A stretch of DNA of 64,000 bases. It comes from Linanthus parryae (Eukaryota; Streptophyta; Magnoliopsida; Ericales; Polemoniaceae). A program made the translations under genes and the position numbers. Every line of letters begins with the position of its first letter. Within the stretch, counting starts at the first letter, position 1. The notes under the pieces were generated by a model. It was not told the DNA's origin. It made no database searches and saw nothing but the letters and a program-made list of their open reading frames with translations. Positions 10,713 to 21,557 of the stretch are shown piece after piece. Location of the stretch: positions 135,118,427 through 135,182,426 of the forward strand of contig JALGPY010000002.1 in assembly GCA_023055425.1 (NCBI GenBank). Reading direction: 5' to 3'.

Positions 10713-10796
10713 TTGCCACAGTCTCCAAAACTGATGCACGAAATTCCTGTTTTACCCTTGAAAAAACCCGTCCTGGAAGCTTCTGGAACCCGTCTG

Positions 10797-11165
10797 TGCG
10801 TTCAAACGCACACTTCCTGCGTTCAAACGCAGTGCGTATGAACGCACACCCTTCTGCGTTTGAACGCAGGACTTAGCCGTTTTTCCATTTCTCTCTTCTG
10901 GCTCCTGAACCCATGCGTTTGAACGCATGCCTTCTGCGTTTGAACGCACCCCTTGGCCGTTTCTTCTCTTGAGTGTTGAGTCCTGCGTTTGAACGCACAA
11001 CGCCTGCGTTTGAACGCAGGACTTAGCTTTCTGCACTTTGGTCTCTGACTCCTGCGTTTGAACGCAGCCTGCCTGCGTTTGAACGCAGGACTTAGCCATA
11101 TTTTCTGCCATTTTTCCTGCTGCTCCATCTTGTGCGTTTGAACGCAGCTCCTGCGTTTGAACGCA
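10797..11165 (-). repeat. LTR array of 12 TGCGTTTGAACGCA-type motifs
   Basis: Copies start at 10797, 10818, 10833, 10855, 10914, 10935, 10984, 11005, 11053, 11074, 11133 and 11152. The first two have the centre in the opposite direction and the third is a one-base variant (TGCGTATGAACGCA). Most form pairs 19-22 bp apart. On the plus strand the second member is usually followed by a tail like GGACTTAGC. It is the same motif as the internal array at 3429-3975. Confidence 0.93.
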
Positions 11166-11458
11166 CCACTTAGCATTTTTTCCTCTTTTTCTGCTCAGCT
11201 TTCCTGACACGCTGCCTCCCATCCGAGTTAATCTCATGCATTTTTCGGCACCTGTTACCTGCACATCATAACACGCACCCGCGATCATATCCAACAAACA
11301 AAAGTATGCATAAAATTACTCAAATTTTGCAATCATGATCTATAAATCTCTGCCTCGTATCAGGTGGAAAATAAGCTGAAAATGGCCAAACTCAACTCTC
11401 ACAGGGTGAAAACCAATGGTAAAAAGATGTCCCAGACTAATACATTTTCAAGCTGTCA

Positions 11459-11646
11459 TAAATACAGCAAATTACATTTTGAACAGGTGCTTGATCAGAC
11501 CTATCTTGAAGAAGACCCCCGATGAACTTTTCAAAGGGAGAAAACCAAACATTTCATACTTCAGATCCTTTGGTTGCACATGTTTTGTTCACAACAATGG
11601 TAAGGACAACTTGGGTAAGTTTGATGCAAGAAGTGATGAAGGCATC
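11459..11646 (+). pseudogene. SIRE copy C, integrase fragment
   Basis: This short piece encodes the integrase region running from the NYILNR-type motif to F-D-A-R-S-D-E-G, as in copies A, D and F. Its left end is cut by the Athila LTR at 11458 and its right end by copy A. The bases GCATC at 11642-11646 are the left target duplication of A. The same gene resumes in register at 29864. Bases 5' of this in copy C lie outside the window, left of the Athila element. Confidence 0.85.
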
Positions 11647-12932
11647 TGTACGATCAGGTTGTGCAAGGCTTGAAATAGTTATTTCAAGGCCTTGAATCAG
11701 CTTTCAAAGCCTTGAATCAGTTATCACAGGCTTGAAGGCCTTGAAAATGGATTCAAAGCCTTTAAACTGTCTAACCTATATGAACATTCTCAGGGGGAGT
11801 TTTCTGTAAGCTATTCTAAGTTGATTTCCTTTCTCTCATTCATATGTTTGATTTACTGTTATTTGATGATGAAAGACAAATTATTCTAACAGGTTTGAAC
11901 ATATAATATCATCTGTTTGACTATGACCTTGCAGGGAATTTCATTTCCTAGTTTGCAGAGATTATTTCCTAATCTGACTTATGTAGGGAAGGAAATAATT
12001 GAGAATATGATTATGTGTTTGATCTGAATGACTTAACAGCTTTTCAATCTATTCAAATGCAAGATCACGACATTATCTCTGGAGATTGTGATCGTTCAAC
12101 CGTTGGAGAAGATTGTCAAAGAGTCAAAGTCTGTTGCCTACAAAATAGGAGATTTGTTGCTGAAAATCTGTGAAGATTTGAAGAGCTGTTTGAAGTTTAA
12201 ATAGAGCTATTTCTGAAGCAACTAGAAACAACACTCAACGGGCAAAAAAGAGAGACAAAGTTCAGGATTGAAAAGCATCAAAAAAGTTCATTCATCTCAC
12301 AATCCATTTCACAGAAGATCACTGCAAACTCCACTGCAGTTTCTACACTCTAAGTGTTCTTTTGTATTGTACTACATTGGTAGATCAATTCTGTAATATT
12401 TCTATCTTCATTCTCAAGGATTTTTAAAGGTGAACAATAGAGAATTCTTAGTTAATCAGTTAGCTAGAGCAGGTACAAGATAGGTTAGGGAGAACCACAA
12501 GCTGTAACAAAGTAAGGCAATTCTCTGTGCTTGATATCTAGGGCTTAGCTTTTGACTAAAAAGAATTGTGTTCAAAATCCTGCAGGGAGAAGATCCCTGA
12601 TGTAGAGACGTAGGTCCAAGTGAACTGAACTCTATAAATCACTTGTCTCTTGCATTTACATTTCATTCATTTTCATAGTTTTTCCAGAACTAAAAACTGT
12701 CTGTTTTTCAAGGGTTTGAAACTATTTTCAAGGCCTTGGAAAAGGCTTGTCTGCTTTATTGCAAACTGCATTTCTTTCAAAGGCTTGAACTTGTTTTCAA
12801 GGCCTTGAACTTCACTAGCTTTCACAAGATTTCATCTTCTTAGAAAGTTTTGCAAAAAGTTGGCATACTCTATTCAACCCCCCCCTTCTAGAGTATCTTA
12901 GCTGCATTACCATCTGCACACTCACAGTTTCA
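11647..12932 (+). repeat. 5' LTR of SIRE copy A
   Basis: Starts TGTACGATCAGG and ends CACAGTTTCA. Near its start and end it carries several CAAGGCCTTGAA-type palindromes (for example 11682-11696 and around 12725). A hairpin at 12865-12896 (ATACTCTA ... TAGAGTAT around a C-tract) sits near the 3' end and is shared by all SIRE LTRs here. It also contains a GGGGGAG purine run near 11790. Confidence 0.92.
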
Positions 12933-12933
12933 A

Positions 12934-12945
12934 TTAGTATCAGAG
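12934..12945 (+). other. degenerate primer binding site of copy A
   Basis: TTAGTATCAGAG directly after the 5' LTR resembles TTGGTATCAGAG, the usual copia site complementary to initiator tRNA-Met, with one changed base. Confidence 0.7.
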
Positions 12946-12981
12946 GTTGTATCACTGTATAGATTTAACCATCTGGTGATC

Positions 12982-14728
12982 ATGAGTACTGCACGTGATG
13001 GTTGTTTCTCACAGGGAAGAGCTGCTAACAGACCTCCTCTATTTTGTGGAGAAAATTTTGCTCACTGGAAAGCTTTGATGAAAATGTTTATCATTGATCA
13101 AGACATAGAGCTTTGGACTACTATTCAGAATGGACCTCACACTTTCTACACAGAGAAATATGGGATTAGAACTCCCAAATATGAAGACTCACTCTCCTCT
13201 TCTGAACTAGAGCAATTGTCCGAGAATTACAAAGCTATTAACATCTTATATTGTGCTTAGAGTACAGATGAATTCAACAGGATTTCTGAATGCACAATTG
13301 CCAAAGAAATCTGGGATAAGCTTGTGGTAACTTTTGAAGGAACAAGTCAAGTCAAGCAAACCAAGATCAACATCTATCTCAGGCAATATGAGCTGTTTAA
13401 GATGAATGGAGATGAATCCATTAGAGACATGTTCAAGAGGTTCTCATACTTTGTTAACAACCTTGATTCACTGGGAAAACACTTTTCCAATGAAGAAAAG
13501 GTGAGGAAGATTCTAAGAAGTCTTCCAAAGGAAAAGTGGGAACCAAAGACCACAGCTATTGAAGAAGCTCAGAATCTCTCAACTCTACAACTTGATGACC
13601 TACAAGGGAAGCTTCTGACACATGAAACATCTATGAATGAAGCTGATGGAGAGCTCCCAGAAAGTGTCAAGTACTTAGCTCTCAAAGCCAAAGAGAATGA
13701 GAGAACTCAAAGCCTTGAAACTGAGGATGATGATGATGAAGATCCATTTGCTTTGATTTCCAAATCCTTGACAAGAATTCTCAGAATGAAGAAAAACTTT
13801 GGAATTAAAGACTTCAACTGAGAAAGACATAGATCATCTAGTAGCAAGGAGTACAAAGGTAAGTATTCTTCTCAAAATAATCAAAGGTTATGAACTGCTT
13901 TGAATGTGGTGATGTAGGACATTTGATAAGAGATTGTCCACACAAGAAAAGCAAGAGCTTTCAAATGAAAGACCATGATAGAAGAAAGAAAGCTATGATA
14001 GCTTCATGGAGTGTTTCAGATAGCTCAAGTGAATCAGAATCTGAAGAAGAACATGCCAACCTATGTTTCATGGCCAAGCATGATGAAAGTTCTGAGAAGA
14101 ACATTGAGGTAATTGTAAACTGTCTGATTCAAAAACCAAAAGATGCTCTTTCAGATTATCTCAGAACAATGCTTTTAAATGAAGAAGATTATCTAAAAGA
14201 GATCAGAATTTTGAAAGAAAAAGTTCACGAGCAAGCAAAAGAGAACCTACTACTTGTTTGCCTAAATTAGAATCTTGAAATCTCTCAGAAGAAAACTGAC
14301 AGTGATTTCAAGGCCTTGAAAACCAGTTTCAAAGCCTTAAAAACACAATTCAAGGAAGTAGTCACTGAGAACTCTTTGATGAGTAACAGCCCTGTTAATC
14401 TAAAACATCAAGTTGATGAATTAGATAAACAAAAGACTACTCTTGCTGAGAAACTTCTGGAATCTGAATTGGTCAAAGTTAGGCTTGCTGGATCAGAACA
14501 CAAGTTAAACTTGATTCTTGAAGGAAGTTCACAATGTGTTCACAAAGCTGGTATTGGATTCAATCCAAACTTTCCAAGAGAGAACAATACCAGATTTGTG
14601 AAAGCTGGAAACAAACTTCTCCTAAATGTCATTATTGCTGCAAAAATGGTCATGTTAAAATGACTTGTCCTTTCAGAAGAAGAGACCCTCACATAATGAG
14701 GAACACTTTTCCATTTCAACTCAAATGA
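12982..14728 (+). pseudogene. gag: SIRE copy A gag, broken
   Basis: ATG at 12982. The capsid-like region includes the family motif F-C-G-E-N-F-x-H-W-K-A-L-M-K-M-F. In-frame stops at 13258-13260, 13819-13821 and 14268-14270, and a frameshift near 14600, break the frame. Two CCHC knuckles are visible: CFECGDVGHLIRDC (about 13895-13940) and CHYCCKNGHVKMTC (about 14625-14665). A predicted helical linker between them contains a perfect TTTCAAGGCCTTGAAA at 14306-14321 that encodes part of a FKALK repeat. It would encode the capsid/nucleocapsid protein if intact. Confidence 0.85.
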
Positions 14729-14859
14729 CAAGTTAAACAGATTTGGGTTCCTAAAGGGGTCAGACCACCTAACATGGTTGATCCTGAATATGAATCCAAA
14801 TTCAACACTTGGTCTAACATCTGGGTAAGGCAGTGATTGGTGCTTGCAGGGTGTCACCA

Positions 14860-17659
14860 AATAATAGAAGTGGTTTATGGACAGTGGTTGCTCAAGACAC
14901 ATGAGTTGAAATAGATCTCTATTCTCATAATTGAAGGAGAAATCTGAAGGTTCAACTACACTTCGTGACAAAGGAAAATGCAACATTCTTGGTATTGGTA
15001 AATGTTTGAAGTGCCTCAAAGCCTTGAAAGAGGATTCAAAGATTTGGCATAGGAAGCTTGGTCATGTCAGTTTGCGTACTTTGAACAAGTTGATTTCCAA
15101 AGACTTGGTAAGAGGATTACCATCCATTATGTTCAAAGAAGATTAATTATGAAAAGCCTGTGCTCAGGGCAAGAAGATCAGAAGCTCCTTCAAGCCAAAG
15201 AAGTTTATAAGTAAAACTAAACCTATTAAACTGCTTCATATGGATCTCTGTGGTCCTATGAGAACTCCTACTCCAAAAGCTTAGAAGAGAGCTTCAAACT
15301 ATGAAAAACCTACCTGTAACTTCAATTAGAAGTGATCATGGTAGAGAATTTGATCAATTAGAATTTGATTTGTTCTGTGATAATCATGGCATTACTCACA
15401 ACTTTTCTGCTCTAAGAACTCATCAACAGAATGGTGTTGTTGAAAGAAAGAACATGACTCTTGAGGATATGTCAAGGACAATGCTTCTTGAAAACAAGCT
15501 GCCAAAACATTATTGGGCAGAAGCTGTGAACACAACAAACTATATACTGAACAGGTTCTTGATCAGACCTATACAGAAGAAGACCCCCTATGAACTATTC
15601 AAAGGGAGGAAGCCAAACAATTCATACTTCAAACCCTTTGGATGTACATGTTTTATCCATAACAATGGAAAAGAAAATCTTGGTAAGTTTGATGCAAGAA
15701 GTGATGAATGTATCTTTCTTGGTTACTCTCTGAATAGCAAAGCTTATAGAGTTTACAATAAAAGAACCAAACTGGTTGAAGAGAACATTCATGTTATTTT
15801 TGATGAAAGCTATGATGGTTCTTTGAGTGAAAGTTTTGCAGACTTGAATCTAAACAAGCATGAATCAGAGGAAGAAACTGAGAATCCACTGGGATTCAAG
15901 AAAGGCTCAGAAGACAACAGAAGACATTTTCAAGACCTTGAAATAGTGCTCAAGGCCTTGAAAATAAGCCTCAAAGCCTTGAAAAAGATGATCAGAAGGA
16001 TACAAGTGACAAAGCCACTACTTCAAGACCAGAGAAGATCTATGGAGAACCTGAACCCTGGTCTCAAGAAAGAGATTCAAATATCTCTCATCTCTTCCAG
16101 TTGATAATATCATTTCAGATCCAACCACTGGTACACAAACTAGATCACAGTTGAAGATTTTATGTTGTTTTAATTCTTTTATTTCTCTTGTAGAACCTAA
16201 AACTGTGAAGGAAGCTTTATAAGAAGCAGACTGGATCATTGCTATGCAAAGTGAACTCAATGAGTTTGAAAGGAATAAGGTTTGGAACCTGGTTTCTCCA
16301 CCTACAAACCAGTCTATCATTGCTACCAGATGGGTGTTCAGAAATAAGTTGGATGAAAGTGGCAAAGTGATCAGAAACAAAGCAAGGTTAGTTGCTCAAG
16401 GATACAACCAAGAAGAAGGTATTTATTATGAGGAAACTTTTTCTACAATATAATTTTGCTTGCTTTTGCATCTCACAAGAACATGAAATTATTTCAAATG
16501 GATGTGAAGTGTGCTTTCTTGAATGGCTACTTACAAGAAGATTTTTATGTTGCACAACCTCCTGGTTTTGAAAATGACAAGTTTCCAGATCATGTTTACA
16601 AACTTGACAAAGCTCTTTATGGTTTGAAATAATCTCCAAGAGCTTGGTATGAAAGACTGTCAAATTTTTTGCTTGAAAATGATTTCAAAAGGGGACTAGT
16701 AGACAAGACTCTTTTCATAAAGACTCATAAGAAAGATTTTCTTGTAGTTCAGATCTATTTTGATGACATCTTGTTTGGAGCTACTAATGATCAATTGTGC
16801 AGAGAGTTCTCAAGTCTTATGAGCAGGGAATTTGAAATGAGCATGATGGGAGAGCTGAACTTCTTCCTAGGACTTCAAATACATCAATTGAAGAAGGGCA
16901 TCTTTCCGCATCAAAGAAAATACACAAGATACTTGATAAGCAAATATAGCATGGCTCAATGCAAAGAAGCCAAGACTCCTTTGAGTTCTACACTATCCTT
17001 AGACAAGGATGAATCTGGTAAGAGTGTAATTGTAAAAGAGTATAGAGGTATGATTGGATCATTACTCTATCTCACAGCAAGCAGACCAAATATCATGTTC
17101 AGTGTATGCATGTGTGCTAGATTTCAAGCTGATCCAAAGGAATCACACTTAAGTGCTGTGAAGAGAATTTTCAGATACCTCAATGGAACTGAAGACTTAG
17201 GGCTTTGGTATCCAAGACATTCGAATTTTTCTTTGTACGATTTTTCAGATGCTGAATTTGCAGGTTACAAAGTTGATAGGAAAAGTACTTCAGGAACTTG
17301 CCAATTTATTGGATCATCCTTGATCAGTTGGCATTCCAAGAAAAATAATTCAGTTGCTCTATCAACAGCTGAAGCTGAATATATAGCTGCAGGAGCATGT
17401 TGTTCACAAGTACTATGGATGGCTCAACAGCTAAGAGACCTTGAATTTGATTTCAGAAGCATACCTATCAAATGTGATAACACCAGTGCAATTTCAATTA
17501 CAAAGAATCCAGTTCAATATTCAAGAACCAAGCACAATGATGTCAGACACCATTTCATCAGAGATCATGCTGAGAAATGTGATATTGTTCTTGAATTTGT
17601 TGCTACTAACATGAAAATTGAAGATATCTTAACTAAACCATTAGCAGATCAGAGATTCT
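14860..17659 (+). pseudogene. pol: SIRE copy A pol, broken and cut by copy B
   Basis: The protease motif (W-F/L-M-D-S-G-C) lies near 14875. The stretch before the integrase finger is shortened relative to copy F. Integrase follows with HRKLGH (about 15045) and core motifs SDHGREF and [10 protein letters not shown] (15301-15460). Part of the catalytic core upstream of 15300 is missing. RT begins near 16210. The catalytic box is YFDD (about 16755-16770) instead of YVDD. RNase H includes ISWHSKK and AEAEYIAAG motifs. Stops or frameshifts occur near 15146, 15283, 16222, 16451 and 16631. Copy B interrupts the gene at 17660, and its last codons resume at 26037. Confidence 0.85.
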
Positions 17660-19067
17660 TGTTGGAATAGATGCCCTAGAGGCAATCTAATTTTAGTATG
17701 AATTGGCTAGAATAATTATTGTATTATTTATGGAGATATTTAAAATAATGAGTCCTTAGATTTACAAATCATGTTCTTTATCTTAAATATGCCTAGTCAA
17801 ATATAATGATTAACAGGACGATCATCTATAGACTAGTATGGGGTTGGATTGATATGGAGATATCACGATCCAACACATGGGTATGTATTAGGGGTAATGA
17901 CATACTGGATTGATCCAAATCCGAGAAGGCTATATACAAGTTATGTAAAGTCGCAAGCGCTTCTCGCGGTGATATGATATTATCATCCTTAGACTTGAAG
18001 TCACTAGATCCTCTAGTTGTGGAATATTGTGCTTTGACTACGCCAAACGCTACTTCGTAATTGGGTAGTTATAAAAGCGCATGTTGGACACAATAGGAAG
18101 CAAGCTTAGAGATGGTGAGTGATGTAGATAGGATTTGTCCCTCCCACATAACGGGAGAAAATATCCAAGGCCACTCGAGGGATGGCGCCTATGGAATGTC
18201 TGGCCAGACTCATATGAATCAATATGGGGATATTGATGTCATATGCATGGATAGGGCTATTCCCAGGATCGAGGAACATGGATTGGATATAAGAGTGTGA
18301 ATTGTATGTCTCGTGTCCAATCCAGATATATAGACAAAGGGATGTGATAATAAGATCACAAGGTTTTGTCAAGATGACTATTTCTATTAATTGGGTGGCA
18401 TGGATGTGTTGCTAGACACCGCTCTATGTTTGTATATAGTTACTACCAATTAAGTAGAAACCTATGGGGTCACACGCCATATGGATATAATTGGACAAGA
18501 GACTTAATTAATAGAGATTAATTAAAAGGATCATATTGCAACAAGTTTCTAACTCAGTAGGACTAATTAGCAAATAATATTAGTCCATATATGGATATGA
18601 TTAGTATTGGGGCCTTTATGGAAACAACTAGGAGTAGTTGGACTATATAAAGGAACTCCTTCCTTCCCTCTCAATACATGTTATTCATAACACATATTGA
18701 GAGGAGAGAAAAGAGTTGAGAGCAAGCAAGTAAGAGGGCCGAACCCTCCTACCCGCCGCCCCAAACCCGTCGGCCACAACAAAGGGGCCGAACCCTCCTT
18801 TGTGGCTTTTGTTGCGTGATTTCTTCATCTCCTTCCCCCGTTCTAGCTAGCACAAGAAGGTTTTGAAGGTCCAATTCTCTATCCTAGGCATGGATCAACC
18901 GTAGAGAGTGTGACGTTATTCGTGTTTGAAGTCATCAAAGGAGAACCCAAAGGTAAACATAAATCAATCCTTTACTATCGTTATGTGTTCTTGACTTGTG
19001 ATCCTTGGAGGGATTTGAACGGAATAATTATGTTTTTCCGCTGCGATTCCATGTTCAAAACCCTACA
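17660..19067 (+). repeat. 5' LTR of copy B
   Basis: TGTTGG...CCTACA, with the TATA box at 18644-18652 and a duplicated GGCCGAACCCTCCT motif in the transcribed part (about 18739 and 18787). The reading frame around 18112-18300 exists in both LTRs but has no gene-like context and is not called. Confidence 0.93.
18644..18652 (+). promoter_or_regulatory. TATA box of copy B 5' LTR
   Basis: TATATAAAG, also present at the equivalent site 25608-25616 of the 3' LTR. Confidence 0.65.
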
Positions 19068-19068
19068 G

Positions 19069-19080
19069 TGGTATCAGAGC
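19069..19080 (+). other. primer binding site of copy B
   Basis: TGGTATCAGAGC, complementary to the 3' end of initiator tRNA-Met, one base after the LTR edge. Confidence 0.88.
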
Positions 19081-20692
19081 CACATGTCGTAGAGCATAAC
19101 GTAGTTTATGTGTTACGATTTTGTTGTTTTAACACTTTAAATTCATGCTTATCGCGTAAAACGACAAATTAAGCATAGTAGATGTAATTGAATAGATATT
19201 CAACCTAACAAGATCTAATTGTGCATTGGATGCAACAAATTAGTGAGTTTCTTGGTTTGAAGATTAGGGATTGGGCACATGTTTGGAAAAATGGTTTTTC
19301 AACATGGAAACAACTTGGATTGGGCAACAAGGAAGGAGTTGTTTTTGGAAACAACTCCAATAAGAGTTCGGCCCCCCTTAGGGGACCGCCCCTATGCCTT
19401 GCCTCCCAAGCCACGCACGGCCTAAGGGCCGGCCGGGCCTAGGCGCGACCGGGGTGACCGGCGGCTTGGGCTTGGCCGGGCCCTAGGGTCGTGTGTGATC
19501 CAATAGGGCTTTGGGAAGTCTTTCTTGGATTGTTTTTAACCCTACTTCTTCCAAAACAATTAAAATTTGAACAAGCGCGTTAAAAATTGGTTTTAACTGT
19601 TTATGTGCTATTCACATGGTGATTAGATATGGCCCTAGGTTGTGGTTTGTGTGTGAATGTTTATTTTGTGGTTTGTTTTACGGCCTGCGAGCTGATCAAT
19701 TAATGTAATAATTAATTAAGGTTTTCGGCCTGCGAGTCGTATTTTTCTCAACTTGTGATATTTATTTTATTTAGTATAGGAGTAGCTAGATAAAATAGAT
19801 TGTTAGCCAAGATTGAAGAAAAGAAGCCCAAAGACATTGGAGCCATGGAGATGGAGCATGGAGCATTCCACAAAGCTATGAAGGATGGACCAAAAGATGG
19901 AGGCGCATGGCGATGTGATCTATTTTAGGGTTCATAGATATTCTCATTGGCTTGGGAATATCTTATTCTAGAAAGGCCATATCCACATCACGTTTATTTT
20001 GTTGTGGTTGTTTATTTTATTGTCTTATTATTTTGTGATTGGTGCATGGATGATGCATGCGATTAGGATAATAAGATAATTAGACAAACCGGATCTATGA
20101 TTTGGAGTTTTCCCAAAACTCAAACATATAGATCATGTTGATATAGATCAACAATACAAATTAAAATTGAAAGGCAAATCCCTCAATCAAAATATTGTGT
20201 TCATGCCTTCTCGTTATTTAGACACTCATTATGATCACTATATCCCATGATTGTGCGTGTCAAACCATGGAAACATGGTTTATCATGATTAGATGCAACG
20301 ACAAGTAACTATGTGCAATTGTTTAAGTAAGAGGTTGGACACAACTGAGTAGATTTAATAAGATTAAAAGAACCTAGAGGCATACAATTGGGATTATTCA
20401 TGGGGATGAATAAATATTTGTTATTTTCCCAATTGAAACAAGAGTTACATATGATGTAATTGGAATGGTTCCTACCTAAATAACCAATTCCGGGTGACTT
20501 GCCAAAGCAAGCTCGGAAGAGACGAAATATGGATCTTGGCCCACTAGAAAATAGAAAGATATTTTCTGCATTAATATGGAGGGTTATTAATCCGAGAAAA
20601 ATAGTGGGAGCTATATTTAATAATCTAGCCATTATTGAGTATAGTAAAATCATACTAAAATCTTGTATATTTCTCGTTTTTGTAGAATTCCA
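19081..20692 (+). other. long untranslated leader of copy B
   Basis: About 1.6 kb between primer site and gag without a coding frame I would support. It includes a GC-rich patch at about 19370-19490 and two copies of a CGGCCTGCGAG motif near 19682 and 19726. A similar leader exists in copy E (50940-52450, minus), so it belongs to the family. Confidence 0.7.
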
Positions 20693-21557
20693 ATGGCAAA
20701 CAATTCATCGAATTCATCACACTCACTGCGGGGTTTTCTTGAGAAGGACAAGCTTTCTGGAACCAACTTTCTAGACTTGTACAGAAATTTAAGAATTGTT
20801 CTTAAACAAGAAAAGAAACTGTACACACTAGAAAAAGAAGTTCCAGAGGGTCCAGAGAACAATACCCCAGCAGCCCTAAAGGCGTATCAAAAACGTGTTG
20901 ACGATGCTAATGATGCGGCCTGCCTTATGCTTTGCACCATGACTCCTGAGCTTCAGAAGCAACATGAGAACATGAATGCAGTCGATATGATCGAACACTT
21001 GAAGCAGCTCTTCCAGGAGCAGGCACTGATTGAATTGTATGAAGTTTCTCGGGCATTGTTCAAGAGTCACTTGGCAGAAGGGAACCCAGTAGGACCGCAT
21101 GTGTTGCGGATGATCGGGTATCTTGAGAATCTCGATCGCCTAGGGTCCCCGATTAGTCAAGAGTTGGCCACAGATCTTATTTGCAATCGTTGTCGGATAG
21201 TTATGGACAGTTCATCATGATTTATAACATGAATGAGATCGCCAAGCCTCTGCCAGAGCTATTCAATATGTTGAGGAAAGCTGAACAATCCATCAACAAG
21301 GGAAAGGGCAAGGCCATAATGATGGTGCAGAAAGGAAAGGGCAAAAGGTTTGCCTCTACCTCCAAGGGTAAAGGCAAGGCAGTTGCTAAACCTAAGGACA
21401 CTGCTCTTAAACCTGCTGGTGGCGTGGCCAAAGGCGTGATCAAGGGTGATTGTCACTACTGCAGTCAGCCTGGACACTGGAAGAAGAATTTCCCAAAGTA
21501 TCTGGAGGATAAAAGGCTTGGGATAGTGATCCCACAACCACCAGGTATTTTTTTATA
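20693..21557 (+). pseudogene. gag: copy B gag, frameshifted
   Basis: The family start is ATG at 20693 (MANNSSNSSHSLRG); the frame is open from 20663. It encodes a copia gag with a conserved C-T-M-x-P-E-L-Q-K-Q motif and is frameshifted near 21180. The other frame continues to 21558, with a Lys/Gly-rich stretch and the knuckle CHYCSQPGHWKKNF. The last zinc-binding residue is Phe instead of Cys, as also in copy E. Another frameshift in the T-run near 21550 separates gag from protease. Confidence 0.85.

Larger units (their letters stand above)
1..11458 (-). mobile_element. Athila-type Ty3/gypsy retrotransposon, nearly complete
   Basis: In minus orientation the order is 5' LTR (11458 to 9703), tRNA-Asp primer site, gag-protease-RT-RNase H-integrase, a palindrome array, a 3' (env-like) ORF, polypurine tract and 3' LTR (from 45, leaving the window). 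The assignment to the Athila lineage rests on the tRNA-Asp primer site, the 1756-bp LTR, the gag-pol order with integrase last and no chromodomain, and an extra ORF after integrase. It lies in the integrase gene of SIRE copy C, whose sequence resumes at 11459. The left flank is outside the window, so the target duplication (expected TAAAT at 11459-11463) cannot be checked. The element looks more GC-rich than the copia elements around it. Only two nonsense codons are visible in its reading frames, so it is probably a fairly recent insertion. Confidence 0.93.
9703..11458 (-). repeat. 5' LTR of Athila element (1756 bp)
   Basis: Bounded by perfect 6-bp inverted repeats TGACAG/CTGTCA. In minus orientation the U3 part holds twelve TGCGTTTGAACGCA-type motifs (11165 to 10797), then a TATA box at 10712-10704. 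The transcribed part has four GACCGAGAGG repeats (10261 to 10079). The outer 45 bp match bases 1-45 of the window. Confidence 0.93.

Noticed and set aside
10752..11297. 181-codon minus-strand frame in the Athila LTR
   Set aside because: Same artefact of the palindrome array inside U3.
11416..11673. Open frame joining Athila LTR end to integrase-like sequence
   Set aside because: It is a chance fusion across the Athila/copy C junction; the N-terminal residues come from the LTR end, as shown by the same peptide start at base 3.
14823..14850. GTAAGG...TTGCAG stretch at the gag-pol border of SIRE copies resembling an intron
   Set aside because: At about 25 nt it is far too short for plant splicing; similarity to splice sites is probably chance.
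18112..18300. 62-codon frame present in both LTRs of copy B
   Set aside because: It is duplicated only because LTRs are duplicated; no start context or known protein similarity, and a similar LTR in copy E does not keep it open.
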